Positions 8,483 through 16,680 of a DNA stretch of 64,000 nucleotides are shown here, in pieces. Position 1 is the stretch's first letter. The number at the start of each line of letters is the position of its first letter. The notes beneath the pieces are model-generated. The model was given only the letters and a program-made list of their open reading frames with translations. It was not told the origin of the DNA and did not search any database. The position numbers and the translations under genes are program-made. The DNA comes from an uncultured Enterorhabdus sp. (lineage in GTDB: Bacteria; Actinomycetota; Coriobacteriia; Coriobacteriales; Eggerthellaceae), in assembly GCA_947649205.1 (NCBI GenBank), contig CANSQM010000016.1:1-64000 (forward strand), given 5' to 3'.

Positions 8483-8493
8483 CCCCCCCCCCC
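8483..8493. repeat. Poly-C tract, 11 bases
   Basis: An uninterrupted run of 11 C in the 377-bp region between the LytTR regulator (start 8325, minus) and the surface protein (start 8703, plus). It lies about 160 nt upstream of the regulator and about 50 nt upstream of the conserved leader of the surface gene. Runs of this length are prone to slipped-strand length change. It is the longest of three such tracts in the window, all next to LytTR genes. Confidence 0.8.
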
Positions 8494-8529
8494 GAGCCCG
8501 TTTCGCGCCTTTCGCCTCGTCGCCGCTGC

Positions 8530-8702
8530 AAGTTATGGCGACAGCGACGCCAAAAGTTTCAAGGCGGTTGAGCCGACCGCGCCGCAGCCGTACCTTAAGG
8601 CCGTATGCGCGGACCGCCTCCCGGCCGCGCGAGAGAGAACCGGAGGCCGGCGCATCGCACCCTGGCGGTGCGTCAACGATCAAATGGAGAAAGGAAGGTT
8701 CC
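8530..8702 (+). promoter_or_regulatory. Conserved leader/upstream region, copy 1
   Basis: Aligns with 10889-11058 upstream of the paralogous surface protein. Shared features are two AGTT boxes exactly 24 bp apart (8531 and 8555), the stretch around AGTTTCAAGGCGGTTGA, then CCGTACCTT, GCGCGG and CCGGCCGC blocks in the same order. The ribosome site GAAAGGAAGG is just before ATG 8703. The boxes may be regulator sites or promoter elements; the downstream GC-rich part is probably 5' UTR. Confidence 0.45.
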
Positions 8703-10469
8703 ATGTTGCGAGGAAAACTCATGTGCGCCGGCTGCGCCGTGGCCTTGGTCGTGGGTCTCGTGCCCGTGGCCGCTTGGGCCACGGCCGAGGAGGGCGACGG
8801 CCCGAGCGAGGTGGCGGCCCTGCAAACCGCGACGAACGACAAGGTCGAAGAGATCACGGCGACCGGCAGCGTCGACGCGACCCCGACCGACGACGCGACG
8901 GCTGAGGGCAACCCCGTCATAGCCGAAGGCGACGATGCGGGCAACGGCGCTCCGACGGATCCCGACGGAGCCGATGGAGACGAGACCCCGAACGAGGGTA
9001 CTGGAAAGGCCGACGGCGCCGGCACCGAGGGGCCCGATGGCGATGGCGCCGAGGATGGCGCAGACGACCAGGCCGACCCCATGGACCCCGCCAACATCGC
9101 CGATAAGAACACCACCCCCGACACCGAGAACGATGCCGATGAGGGCGGGGAGGATTCCGACGAAGCCATCGATACCGAGGACGAGACCGATGGGATCACC
9201 TACGACGACGTGGAAGTGATCAGCGCTGGAACCTACACCTTCTGGACGGGCGAAGGCCGAGGAGTGGTGGGAGACAGCCTCTTCGATCTCAACGATGCCG
9301 GCTGGGACTTCTTCAATGACGAACCCTTCGCGGACTACGTGGTCAGCGTCACCTCGAGCAACCCCGCCGTTCTCGCCATTACCCAGGAGAACAACCCCTC
9401 CGACCCCTTTGCCTTGTATTACGCCGAGGCACTCAAGCCCGGAACCGCGACCGTGACCTTCACCCTGAAGGACAAGGCCCCGGTCAGCTGCACGGTCACG
9501 GTGAAATCCTACGACGAGGCCCCGTACCAGAACCTCAAATTCTCGAAGAAGACCCTCACCCTGACCGTCGGCACGAGCAACTGGATCGGCGAGTTTCTGC
9601 AGGAGCTCGTATCTGAATCTGCCCTGGCTTCCGTGAACTGGTCTGCCGGCATAACCTCCTCCGACGAGAATATCCTGAGTGTCCAGGCCAACGATCGAAC
9701 GACGGTCGCGGCTCTGCGCCCCGGCATCGCCACCCTGAGCCTGTACTTCTACAATCCGGAGAAGGAGGAATGGACGTTCACCGACACCATGAAGGTGACC
9801 GTCACCTCCCCCTCGGCCATCGCCGGCACGACGCCCTCCTCCGATATTGCGGGCAACATCATTTCCTCCAACGGAGATCTCGACGTCCTGGTGCAGGACG
9901 AGGGCGTGCGCCTCGACGTGAAGGTCAAGAAGGATAGCGAGCTGACAGCGGCGCAGCAGCGGGGGCTCATCCTGGTGAAGGACGTCACGGAGGCCGATCG
10001 CGCCATTCCCATCGACCTGAGCCTGATCGATCAAGAGGGCAACCTCATCCACGGCGGCGAAGAGGGCTACGTCTTCCCCTACGCCGTGCGCCTGAAGCTG
10101 GAAGGTACGCTTGCCGAGCTGGATCCGGCCACCATCCAGGTGTTCTATCTGAGCGACGAGGGTCGTCCCGAGAACATCACCAGTTGGGTTGAAGGGGGCT
10201 ACCTGTACATCGTCGCCGATCACTTCTCCCAGTATGTGGTGACCGGTGATCTCAAGGCCGGCACGGGTGCCACCACCGCGCCGACCCAGCAGGTCGGCAA
10301 CAAGGACGCCAGCGGCTCTGCGAAGCAGACCGTGACCGCCCGGGCCACCAGCGTGCTGCCCCAGGCCGGCGACGATGCCATCGGGATCATCCCCGCCGTG
10401 GCCCTGAGCGCCGCTGCGGCCGGCGCCGCCCTCTACCTCACCCGCCGCCGCATGACCGCGGAACAGTAG
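8703..10469 (+). CDS. LPXTG-like (LPQAG) surface protein with Ig-like domains, paralog 1
   Basis: 588 residues from ATG 8703. Residues 1-27 are a signal peptide (VALVVGLVPVAAWA). Residues 28-165 are a very acidic, Asp/Glu/Gly-rich low-complexity segment. The middle holds Big2-like Ig repeats with VVSVTSSNPAVLAITQ, LKPGTATVTFTLKD and LRPGIATLSLYFYN, the usual form of bacterial Ig-like domains. The C-terminus is a sorting signal: LPQAG at 552, a hydrophobic span, then RRRMTAEQ. LPQAG departs from LPxTG by Ala for Thr. It is about 40% similar in layout to the protein at 11059 and likely a duplicate. Adhesin or matrix role is inference. A strong terminator follows. Confidence 0.8.
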   Translation: MLRGKLMCAGCAVALVVGLVPVAAWATAEEGDGPSEVAALQTATNDKVEEITATGSVDATPTDDATAEGNPVIAEGDDAGNGAPTDPDGADGDETPNEGTGKADGAGTEGPDGDGAEDGADDQADPMDPANIADKNTTPDTENDADEGGEDSDEAIDTEDETDGITYDDVEVISAGTYTFWTGEGRGVVGDSLFDLNDAGWDFFNDEPFADYVVSVTSSNPAVLAITQENNPSDPFALYYAEALKPGTATVTFTLKDKAPVSCTVTVKSYDEAPYQNLKFSKKTLTLTVGTSNWIGEFLQELVSESALASVNWSAGITSSDENILSVQANDRTTVAALRPGIATLSLYFYNPEKEEWTFTDTMKVTVTSPSAIAGTTPSSDIAGNIISSNGDLDVLVQDEGVRLDVKVKKDSELTAAQQRGLILVKDVTEADRAIPIDLSLIDQEGNLIHGGEEGYVFPYAVRLKLEGTLAELDPATIQVFYLSDEGRPENITSWVEGGYLYIVADHFSQYVVTGDLKAGTGATTAPTQQVGNKDASGSAKQTVTARATSVLPQAGDDAIGIIPAVALSAAAAGAALYLTRRRMTAEQ

Positions 10470-10493
10470 CCCTTCGGCAGACATCCTTCCGCC

Positions 10494-10530
10494 AGAGCCG
10501 GCCCAACCTCCCATGGGCCGGCTCTTTTTC
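10494..10530 (+). terminator. Intrinsic terminator of surface protein 1
   Basis: A perfect 12-bp stem, AGAGCCGGCCCA (10494-10505) with TGGGCCGGCTCT (10514-10525), has an 8-nt loop. It is followed by a T-rich stretch (TTTTCTT). It lies 25 nt after the stop codon. Confidence 0.92.
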
Positions 10531-10583
10531 TTACGAGAGACGGTTTTGCCATCGATCGGGAGGGGCCCAAGCCCTAAACAAGT

Positions 10584-10626
10584 AAAGCACCGACGATGGT
10601 GTAGGTGGACACCATGCCAGTGCTTT
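10584..10626. repeat. Two-part hairpin AAAGCAC/GTGCTTT and ATGGTGT/ACACCAT
   Basis: Nested perfect inverted repeats: AAAGCAC 10584-10590 with GTGCTTT 10620-10626, and ATGGTGT 10596-10602 with ACACCAT 10609-10615. The arms are separated by unpaired CGACG and GCCA bulges. There is no T-run, so it is not a terminator. It lies in an AT-richer patch between the two surface-protein genes and could be a structured RNA, a recombination site or a mobile-element end. Confidence 0.45.
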
Positions 10627-10651
10627 GCTGCTTGATAGGGTATATGCTTGA

Positions 10652-10783
10652 CTATTTTATGTCAATCACTTCCCGCTTCTTGTTCACAAAAAGAAGCCTG
10701 CGTATCTGCCTAATAATGGCAGCCTGCTTGCGCAGCTCATGTTCGACTTTGGAGTCGGGTGCTCCAAGTGGCACCTCCCTCAT
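10652..10783 (-). CDS. Possible small basic protein (43 aa)
   Basis: A minus-strand frame from ATG 10783 to TAG at 10652 encodes MREVPLGAPDSKVEHELRKQ and continues with a basic helical stretch to REVIDIK. It has no strong ribosome site (a weak GTGAG lies upstream). The local base composition is lower in GC than the flanking genes. It may be a remnant of a larger gene or a small regulator. No family is recognised, so this is low confidence. Confidence 0.25.
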   Translation of the reverse strand: MREVPLGAPDSKVEHELRKQAAIIRQIRRLLFVNKKREVIDIK

Positions 10784-10888
10784 AGATGCTCACAAGAAAT
10801 CGAGTGGCGAAAACGAGAGAAGAGCAGCGACGGAAACCCTGTGAGCTATGGAGCGCCGAGACCAGGCCGCTAAAGGTGGTCCCGCAGC

Positions 10889-11058
10889 GAGTTTTTACCG
10901 GAGAGATACCAGAAGTTCCAAGGTCATTGAATCCTGCCAGGCGCTTCCGTACCTTGATGTGATTGCGCGGGGCGGCGCCCTTCCGGCCGCTCCGCGCAAG
11001 AGAGGAAGACCGCCGCGCGGCCCCTGGGGAAACCGCGCCGACAACCGAAGGAGAGCGA
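10889..11058 (+). promoter_or_regulatory. Conserved leader/upstream region, copy 2
   Basis: Homologous to 8530-8702. AGTT boxes at 10890 and 10914 are again 24 bp apart, followed by AGTTCCAAGGTCATTGAA, CCGTACCTT, GCGCGG and CCGGCCGC in the same order. GAAGGAGAGCG is the ribosome site before ATG 11059. Conservation outside the coding sequence suggests the duplication included control elements, or that both are bound by the same regulator. Confidence 0.45.
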
Positions 11059-13131
11059 ATGAGACGACCAACCCTGAGGGGCCGGGCCCTGCGTATCGCC
11101 TGCGCCGCCGCCCTCGCCGCTGGCATCGTGCCCGCAGCCGCCTGGGCCGGCGACCCCAACCCCACCGCCGACCCCCTCGAGTTCACCGAAGAGGTGAAGG
11201 AGGGAAATGCCGCAGAGTCCGTCCCCGAACCGAACGCGGCCGAAAACGAGGCGACGTCCCCTGATGCCGATGACGGCAGCAGCACCATCACCAACGCGAC
11301 CGACGCCCATGCGAAGAACGCGAGCGAAAGGGAAGCCCGCGCCACCGGCGAATCAACCGACAAAGAAGCAACGGTAACCCCGCAAAACCCCGCTGCCCCG
11401 TCGACGGAAGAGACGGCAGGGGCCGCGCCGAGCGCAGAGGCAACCGCCCCCACCTATGAGCTTACCCTGGACGCCTCCACCGTCGATGTCATCCTCTACC
11501 GATGCCCGGTTTGCAGCTCGGCAGCCAACGCCGATAGATACCACCCCAGCGCATCTTCCGGAGACGTTCGTTATCGAATTACCAGCTCTGATGGCTCCCG
11601 CTTGGGAGAATACGAATTCACATGCCAGATCGCCGGTATCACGGACTACCTGGGGTACGAGGGCCATGGACATGAGGGAGCGCTGAATCTATCCGTCTCC
11701 ACTCCGGGCGAAAGCGAAGCGACGATAGCCTTAATGGAGGCAGAAACCGGAAGCGTCCTCGCCACTGCTCCCATCACGATCAATGGCGTCGTCTCCCCCG
11801 AAAAACCAACCTTCACACCCGTAGCCAACCCTTTCACGGTGCTCGACAAAGATAGATACCTGGACATTTACGATATCTTCGAGGGAAACCCCTCTGCCAG
11901 AGCACTCCTCTTCGCATCCCATCATGAGAATAACGCAGGCGAGCTCATAGCCGATTTCTCCGTCAGCGACCCGACAATTATGTGTCCGGCTTCCCTAAAC
12001 GGCTGGGGCGTGCGCGGGCTCAAACAGGGCACCGCCACCGTCACCATGACCCTCGCAACGGGAGAAATTTACACCAACACCGTCACGGTCAAGCAGTGGA
12101 GCGACCTTGATTATAGCCAGCTGAAATTCACAGAGAAAGAGCTTGTCCTCCAATCAGGCGAATCATTTGGGAACACCCACTTGTTCAGCTACGGCATTAC
12201 TGGCCAAGAGGCCGCGGGGCACTCCTTCTACATCGCAACTTCCGACGATAGCGTTCTCCACTACCCCTTCCCCAAGGACGAGCCCATCACGGGCGACGGC
12301 GGCGGAGTTCGGCTGACAGCCTGCAAGCCTGGAACAGCAAAGCTCTACCTGTACTTCTACAACCCCGTCACCGAGGAGAGCATCCTAACCGACACCATGA
12401 CGGTAACCGTGAAGGCCCCCGATACAACGGCCGGATCGACTCCCGATTCCGCATTCTCGGGAAACATCATCTCATCAGGGAATGCGGACGATATCGTAAA
12501 GCAAGAGAAGCTCTCCCTTTCCACGGACTTGAAGCCGCTTGACACACTCACGGCCGATCAGCGCGCAGGCCTGCTCGAAGTCGTGAACGCCGCCAAGGGC
12601 GAGAAGGCCATTGCCGTGGATATCAGCCTGGTTCGCCCCGATGGCACGGCCTTCGACGAATACGATGATCTGGATGGCTCTTTCACCTTCACCGTCCGCC
12701 TGAAGCTCGAGGGGGAGCTGGCCTCTCTCGATCCGAGCACCCTGCGCACCTACCGCATTCACGAGAATGGCGGCATGGAACCCATCACCTGCTGGGTGCA
12801 CGAGGGCTACCTCTATATTTCCACGAACCATTTCTCGCCCTACGCCATCGTGGGCCAGGCGAAGAGCGCTGGCGGCAATGGGTCTCAGGGCGGAAACGGC
12901 TCGGGATCTAACGGTTCCCAGGGGGACAACATGACGAATGTCTCCGATAAGGGGGCTTCAAGCCCCACGGCCGACGCGGGCTCGAAGGGCTCTGCCGCTA
13001 CGGCGACTTCGCGCACGCCCCTCGCCCAAACCGGAGACGCTCTGGCTCCTCTCGCGGCGATTCTCGCCCTTGGCGCCTCTGGGGCGGTCGCGGCGATCGC
13101 GCTCGCCCGGCGCCGCCTGAACCGCCGGTAA
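11059..13131 (+). CDS. LAXTG-type (LAQTG) surface protein with Ig-like domains, paralog 2
   Basis: 690 residues from ATG 11059 after GAAGGAGAGCG. It has a signal peptide with a basic start (MRRPTLRGRAL) and cleavage near AAAWAG, followed by an acidic/Ala-rich linker to about residue 130. Its first domain, absent from paralog 1, has a CPVC pair and a later Cys (YRCPVCSSAANAD). Big2-like segments follow (LKQGTATVTMTLATG, CKPGTAKLYLYFYN). A Gly/Ser/Asn linker precedes LAQTG at residues 655-659, a hydrophobic span and RRRLNRR. LAxTG is the class E sortase signal of actinobacteria. The C-terminal halves of the two paralogs align closely. Confidence 0.8.
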   Translation: MRRPTLRGRALRIACAAALAAGIVPAAAWAGDPNPTADPLEFTEEVKEGNAAESVPEPNAAENEATSPDADDGSSTITNATDAHAKNASEREARATGESTDKEATVTPQNPAAPSTEETAGAAPSAEATAPTYELTLDASTVDVILYRCPVCSSAANADRYHPSASSGDVRYRITSSDGSRLGEYEFTCQIAGITDYLGYEGHGHEGALNLSVSTPGESEATIALMEAETGSVLATAPITINGVVSPEKPTFTPVANPFTVLDKDRYLDIYDIFEGNPSARALLFASHHENNAGELIADFSVSDPTIMCPASLNGWGVRGLKQGTATVTMTLATGEIYTNTVTVKQWSDLDYSQLKFTEKELVLQSGESFGNTHLFSYGITGQEAAGHSFYIATSDDSVLHYPFPKDEPITGDGGGVRLTACKPGTAKLYLYFYNPVTEESILTDTMTVTVKAPDTTAGSTPDSAFSGNIISSGNADDIVKQEKLSLSTDLKPLDTLTADQRAGLLEVVNAAKGEKAIAVDISLVRPDGTAFDEYDDLDGSFTFTVRLKLEGELASLDPSTLRTYRIHENGGMEPITCWVHEGYLYISTNHFSPYAIVGQAKSAGGNGSQGGNGSGSNGSQGDNMTNVSDKGASSPTADAGSKGSAATATSRTPLAQTGDALAPLAAILALGASGAVAAIALARRRLNRR

Positions 13132-13192
13132 TTCCCATCATCGTCGCTGCAGCGGCCCCGCCGGCCGCAGCGCCATCCCCATTCAGCTACAT

Positions 13193-13221
13193 GAGGGCTG
13201 CCCTTTCCGAGAGCAGCCCTC
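13193..13221 (+). terminator. Candidate terminator/hairpin between surface gene and lipoprotein
   Basis: A perfect 9-bp stem, GAGGGCTGC (13193-13201) with GCAGCCCTC (13213-13221), has an 11-nt loop. The following bases (TGAGCATCTT) are only weakly T-rich, so it may be a partial terminator or attenuator ahead of the lipoprotein gene at 13256. Confidence 0.4.
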
Positions 13222-13255
13222 TGAGCATCTTGCACCTATTGAGAAGGAGGACATC

Positions 13256-14461
13256 ATGACCCTAGCCGCCCTGAGCCGCCTGCGCGCGCTTCCCACCATC
13301 GCGCTGGCCCTCATCCTAGCCGTGGCGCTCGCCGGCTGCTCCGCATCGGAGCCTGCCGACAAGACCGCCGCTCCCGCCCCCGCCGAAGAGCCGGCAACTC
13401 CCGAAGCCCCCGTTGAAGAAGAGGCCGAGGAGCCGGAGCCGGAAGCCCCCGCCATCGACAAAACGCAACTGGTGACAACGGTGACCGAGTACTTCGACGG
13501 CATGGATGAGCCCGTTGTCTCGAAGGCCACCTATGGCGACGACGGCCGCATCCTGACCTACGGCAACGGCACCGAAGAGCGGGCGTGGACCTACGACAAT
13601 GAGGGTCGCATCCTAACGGAGCGCGTCATCGCAGAATCCGAAATGGCCCCGCAGGATCGCCTGACCACCTACACTTACGGTGCCGACGGTGCTCTCGCCG
13701 AGACCCTCGTGGAAGATCATGCGCCCGCTGTGTACATCAATGCAGAAACGGGCGAAATGGGAACCGACCCCGCCTTGGGAGAACTGATGCAGGAGGCAGG
13801 GGAAAGCTCTCGTACCCAGTGGACATTCTCAGAGGATGGCAAAGAGAAGAAGGGCGAGACCTTCACCCTCGATGGAGCCCCCGTCGAAAGCGCCATCTAT
13901 TATTACGACGAGGATGCCCGCACCGCCTACGACACATTCTCCACCGACCCCCGGTTCCTGGGCCAAATAACCCCCTCAGCGCACCCCATTCGCACGGAAT
14001 CCTTCGATGCCGAAGGCAACAAGATCGGTGAAAGTAGCATCACCTACGATGCCAACGGAAACAGGACATCCACCAAGGACGTCAGTAACGGCGCGACCTA
14101 CGAGCTCACTTCTACTTACGATGAGGAAGGGAACCAGACTTCCTCCACCTATAGCGAAGACGGCATCAATATGAGCAGCGAAACTACCTGGACTTACGAT
14201 AAAGCAGGGCGGCCGATTTCCTCGAAAACAACCTACAGCGAGAATCCCGATCCGCAAATGGAATTCTTCACCTACGATAGCAAGGGCCGCCTGAAGGCCA
14301 CGGTGTCCCTGGTGCCCATGATGGGGTATGACGAGAACGGCAATCCTACCGTCGAAGAGGCCATGGTGAACTGCACCGTATACGATTACCTCGTCGACAA
14401 CGAGGAGCTTTCCGCAACGCCGCAGCAGCTCATGGATGAGGTTCGGGCGCAGGCCGCCTAG
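13256..14461 (+). CDS. Lipoprotein with YD/RHS-like repeats
   Basis: 401 residues from ATG 13256 with a near-consensus AAGGAGG. The signal peptide ends in lipobox LAGC (Cys near residue 28), so it is lipid anchored. An acidic Glu/Pro linker follows. The rest is built from short beta-hairpin units such as YGDDGRILTYGNG, YDNEGRILTERV, YDANGNRTSTKDV, YDKAGRPISSKTTY and YDSKGRLKATVS. These match the YD (RHS-type) repeat pattern YDxxGRxxxxxx. Such repeats often bind carbohydrate or form shells. The same repeat type recurs in the large zinc-ribbon protein at 29.6-32.2 kb. Role unknown. Confidence 0.75.
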   Translation: MTLAALSRLRALPTIALALILAVALAGCSASEPADKTAAPAPAEEPATPEAPVEEEAEEPEPEAPAIDKTQLVTTVTEYFDGMDEPVVSKATYGDDGRILTYGNGTEERAWTYDNEGRILTERVIAESEMAPQDRLTTYTYGADGALAETLVEDHAPAVYINAETGEMGTDPALGELMQEAGESSRTQWTFSEDGKEKKGETFTLDGAPVESAIYYYDEDARTAYDTFSTDPRFLGQITPSAHPIRTESFDAEGNKIGESSITYDANGNRTSTKDVSNGATYELTSTYDEEGNQTSSTYSEDGINMSSETTWTYDKAGRPISSKTTYSENPDPQMEFFTYDSKGRLKATVSLVPMMGYDENGNPTVEEAMVNCTVYDYLVDNEELSATPQQLMDEVRAQAA

Positions 14462-14528
14462 AAAAGGCTCGCAACCCAGCCCACTGAGCGCACCGTTCCA
14501 TCGAACGGCATCGCACCTTAACCCCCAA

Positions 14529-14574
14529 GCCGCCCCTTCCCCATGTTCGCACGGGGAAGGAGCGGCGTTCGTTT
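14529..14574. terminator. Bidirectional intrinsic terminator
   Basis: A long stem pairs GCCGCCCCTTCCCC (14529-14542) with GGGGAAGGAGCGGC (14553-14566), with one mismatch, and is followed by GTTCGTTTT on the plus strand. It lies between the convergent lipoprotein and sensor A genes. Confidence 0.85.
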
Positions 14575-14591
14575 TCCAGAGACCCGTCGGC

Positions 14592-15503
14592 CTACCGTCC
14601 CACCAGATCCCGCGCTCCCTCCAGGTAGCGGTGGGCCTCGGCGTAGTCGCCGCCGTCACAGAGGGCGCGCACCACCGACTGATGGTTGCGCAGGTCGTGG
14701 CGCAGCCGTGCCGTGTCGTCCAGGAGCCGCTGCATGGCCGCCAGCTCGCCGAGGTAGGACCCCACTTGCGCCTCCAGCAGCGCCGCTTCCATCTCTGCGC
14801 GACGCTGCCTGAACGAGCGGTCCATTTGCACGAACAGCAGCACATCGGCCGCCACGCAAAGTCCGAGCAATGCCGCCAGCGTGACCATATAGGCCCCTTC
14901 CCCCTCTGTCACATCGAAGGCGATCCACACCATGGTGTAAATGAGCATCATCTGAATCAAGGGGAACAAAGCAGCCCACCGAAGCCACGCCGTCCCATGC
15001 TTTGCCCCCGCAGAATCTTCCTCAAGGGGAAAGAAGCGGAGACAGAGCCAGCGAAGCCCGTTCATGATAAACGCGAGCGCCACCATTTCCGCGACCACGC
15101 TGGCCATGAACTGATGAGCATGGATGAATGCCAAATGGTTGTCCATGATCTGAAGGCCCGTAAGGCCCATCCACACCACGGCCGCCACCAACTCGGCCGC
15201 CGTCTGCATGGACATGCATAGCACGCAGATCACGATGCGACGAAGCAAGCGCCCCCGGAGCAGCAGAAGAGGAATCACAAGAGAGCCAACAGTGCCGATG
15301 ACAATACGCAACGGGACAGGATAAAGGGGCTTGAGGAACAGCGTCACCGCCTGGTAAACGATCTCCACGGTCCAGAACGTGCGCGCCGAGCGGGGCGGCA
15401 AGACCCTTGTCATCAGCGCCAGGTAGACGAACTGCGCCGACAGGCCGCAGAAGGCGTTGACGAAGAGGTTCTCCGGGGAGAGCAGCAGGGCGACCGCCTC
15501 CAT
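14592..15503 (-). CDS. Sensor A: 7-TM protein ending in an AgrC-like histidine box, no HATPase
   Basis: 303 residues from ATG 15503, which shares one base with the stop of the upstream HATPase gene (TAATG). About seven hydrophobic segments fill residues 8-235. A conserved LPPRSA motif follows TM1 and MGLTGLQIMDN follows TM4; both recur in sensors B-D. After TM7 comes a helix and RLRHDLRNHQSVV, with the candidate phospho-acceptor at H269, then GDYAEAHRYLEG. The protein ends 20 residues later. This matches the dimerisation/phosphotransfer part of AgrC-type kinases, but the ATP-binding domain that should follow is missing. It is presumably phosphorylated by the coupled HATPase protein. Confidence 0.85.
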   Translation of the reverse strand: MEAVALLLSPENLFVNAFCGLSAQFVYLALMTRVLPPRSARTFWTVEIVYQAVTLFLKPLYPVPLRIVIGTVGSLVIPLLLLRGRLLRRIVICVLCMSMQTAAELVAAVVWMGLTGLQIMDNHLAFIHAHQFMASVVAEMVALAFIMNGLRWLCLRFFPLEEDSAGAKHGTAWLRWAALFPLIQMMLIYTMVWIAFDVTEGEGAYMVTLAALLGLCVAADVLLFVQMDRSFRQRRAEMEAALLEAQVGSYLGELAAMQRLLDDTARLRHDLRNHQSVVRALCDGGDYAEAHRYLEGARDLVGR

Positions 15504-16540
15504 TACAGCACGTCCCCGACCGGCTCCAAGTCATCCGCAAGGCGCGATGGCGCCGAGGCGGTGACCGCGCCAGCGTTGGCTCTCATCGCTGCGGGAGCAG
15601 TCGCGTTGCCCACACGCATGAGAACCGTGGCGCAAAACACATCATCGCCCTCTATCTCGCATTCCAGCGTGCCGCCATGGCGCTGGGCAATACCGGAGAT
15701 GATGGACAGCCCCCATCCGTGGGCGTCGCTCCAGGTGCGCCGACGGCGATGGGACTGCCGCTCAGATTCCTCCCAGGCAATGCGGTCGGCCTCGGCAATG
15801 CTGTTGCGAGCCTCTATGACCAAATGGCCCTGACGCACATGGGAGCGTAGCGACACGAAGGGCTCGATCCGCTCCTCAGTCGCGCCCGCTGTAGCGGCAT
15901 CTTCGCCGCCCGCTCCCACCGCAGTCGCCTCGCTTTCCCGCGATCGCAGGGCGGCGGCCAGCCCGTTGTCCGCCAGATTCGCGATCACGGCGCACAGTTC
16001 CACCGCCGGCACGCCCACATCGTAGGGAATCTCCAGGGAAAACTGAGACCGCACGCCGGCGTCCTCGCAGGCCTTCGCCTTCATGGTGGCCACGGCATCG
16101 GCCGAGCGGTGCTCGCACAGGCGATAGGCCGTCGAGCCCATGAGATTCACCGCCCGGGAGAGCCGCTCCTGGGCCGCAACCTCCTCCTTCTCCCGCAGCT
16201 GTCGCACCGCCTCCTCAACTTCCGCCGCCACTTCGCGCCGCAACGCCATGATGTCCTCCATGTCGGCGGTGATCTGCTCGCGATAGGCCACCTGCACGCG
16301 CTCCTGCTCCTCCAGCATGCGCACCCGCTCGCGCAGAATGTCGGCTTCCTGGGTCTTGCGCACTTCGCGGAACAGCTGAAAGTCTACGGGGATGCTGGCC
16401 AGCGCGAGCAGCCCCACCGCCCATAGGTATCCCTCGGGAAGCTGCAGCCGCACAATCCAGATGGCCGACACCACCACCATGACAAGCTGACTGGCCGGAT
16501 ACAGGAAAAATGCGACGCGACGGAGAATCGAACGGTTCAT
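15503..16540 (-). CDS. Separate HATPase catalytic subunit 1 (2-TM, lacks the histidine box)
   Basis: 345 residues from ATG 16540 (GAAAGG about 9 nt upstream). Two N-terminal TM helices (VVVSAIWIVRL, LWAVGLLALASI) are followed by a long coiled coil to about residue 130. ATP-binding motifs follow: N-box LCAVIANLADNGLAAA and G-box HGWGLSIISGIAQRHGG, as in GHKL/AgrC kinases. Where an AgrC kinase would have RHDxxN there is no histidine in that context. An Ala/Gly/Glu-rich insert splits the domain between N- and G-boxes. It is coupled by a 1-nt overlap to sensor A. Likely cytoplasmic face of a complex with sensors A-C; that is inference. Confidence 0.85.
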   Translation of the reverse strand: MNRSILRRVAFFLYPASQLVMVVVSAIWIVRLQLPEGYLWAVGLLALASIPVDFQLFREVRKTQEADILRERVRMLEEQERVQVAYREQITADMEDIMALRREVAAEVEEAVRQLREKEEVAAQERLSRAVNLMGSTAYRLCEHRSADAVATMKAKACEDAGVRSQFSLEIPYDVGVPAVELCAVIANLADNGLAAALRSRESEATAVGAGGEDAATAGATEERIEPFVSLRSHVRQGHLVIEARNSIAEADRIAWEESERQSHRRRRTWSDAHGWGLSIISGIAQRHGGTLECEIEGDDVFCATVLMRVGNATAPAAMRANAGAVTASAPSRLADDLEPVGDVL

Positions 16541-16598
16541 AAGCGAGACCTTTCTCGGAATGGGCGGAAACGGTAACGGGACGACACGGGGAATGGGG

Positions 16599-16629
16599 AA
16601 CGGTTGCATGGCGAAGAGCACACGGTTGC
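16599..16629. promoter_or_regulatory. Direct repeats AACGGTTGC / CACGGTTGC, LytTR-type spacing
   Basis: AACGGTTGC at 16599-16607 and CACGGTTGC at 16621-16629 differ by one base and start 22 bp apart, two helical turns. LytTR regulators bind 9-bp imperfect direct repeats with a 12-13 bp gap, often containing a GTT core. The pair lies 60-90 nt upstream of HATPase subunit 1. It is a good candidate site for RR1 or RR2, untested. Confidence 0.45.
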
Positions 16630-16680
16630 GGCGATTCTCGCGAAAGCGCAGATCGCGACAAGCGGTGCAGCGGCAACGCC

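Noticed and set aside
8673..10514. Long minus-strand frame opposite surface protein 1
   Set aside because: The plus strand has signal peptide, Ig-like repeats, sorting signal, ribosome site and terminator; the minus frame has none.
10605..10844. 79-codon plus-strand frame in the AT-richer island
   Set aside because: Starts inside the nested hairpin, has no ribosome site, and its composition is unlike a real protein.
13141..13180. GC-rich potential stem CTGCAGCGGCC/GGCCGCAG after surface protein 2
   Set aside because: Pairs imperfectly, overlapping alternatives exist and there is no T-run, so it was not listed as a terminator.
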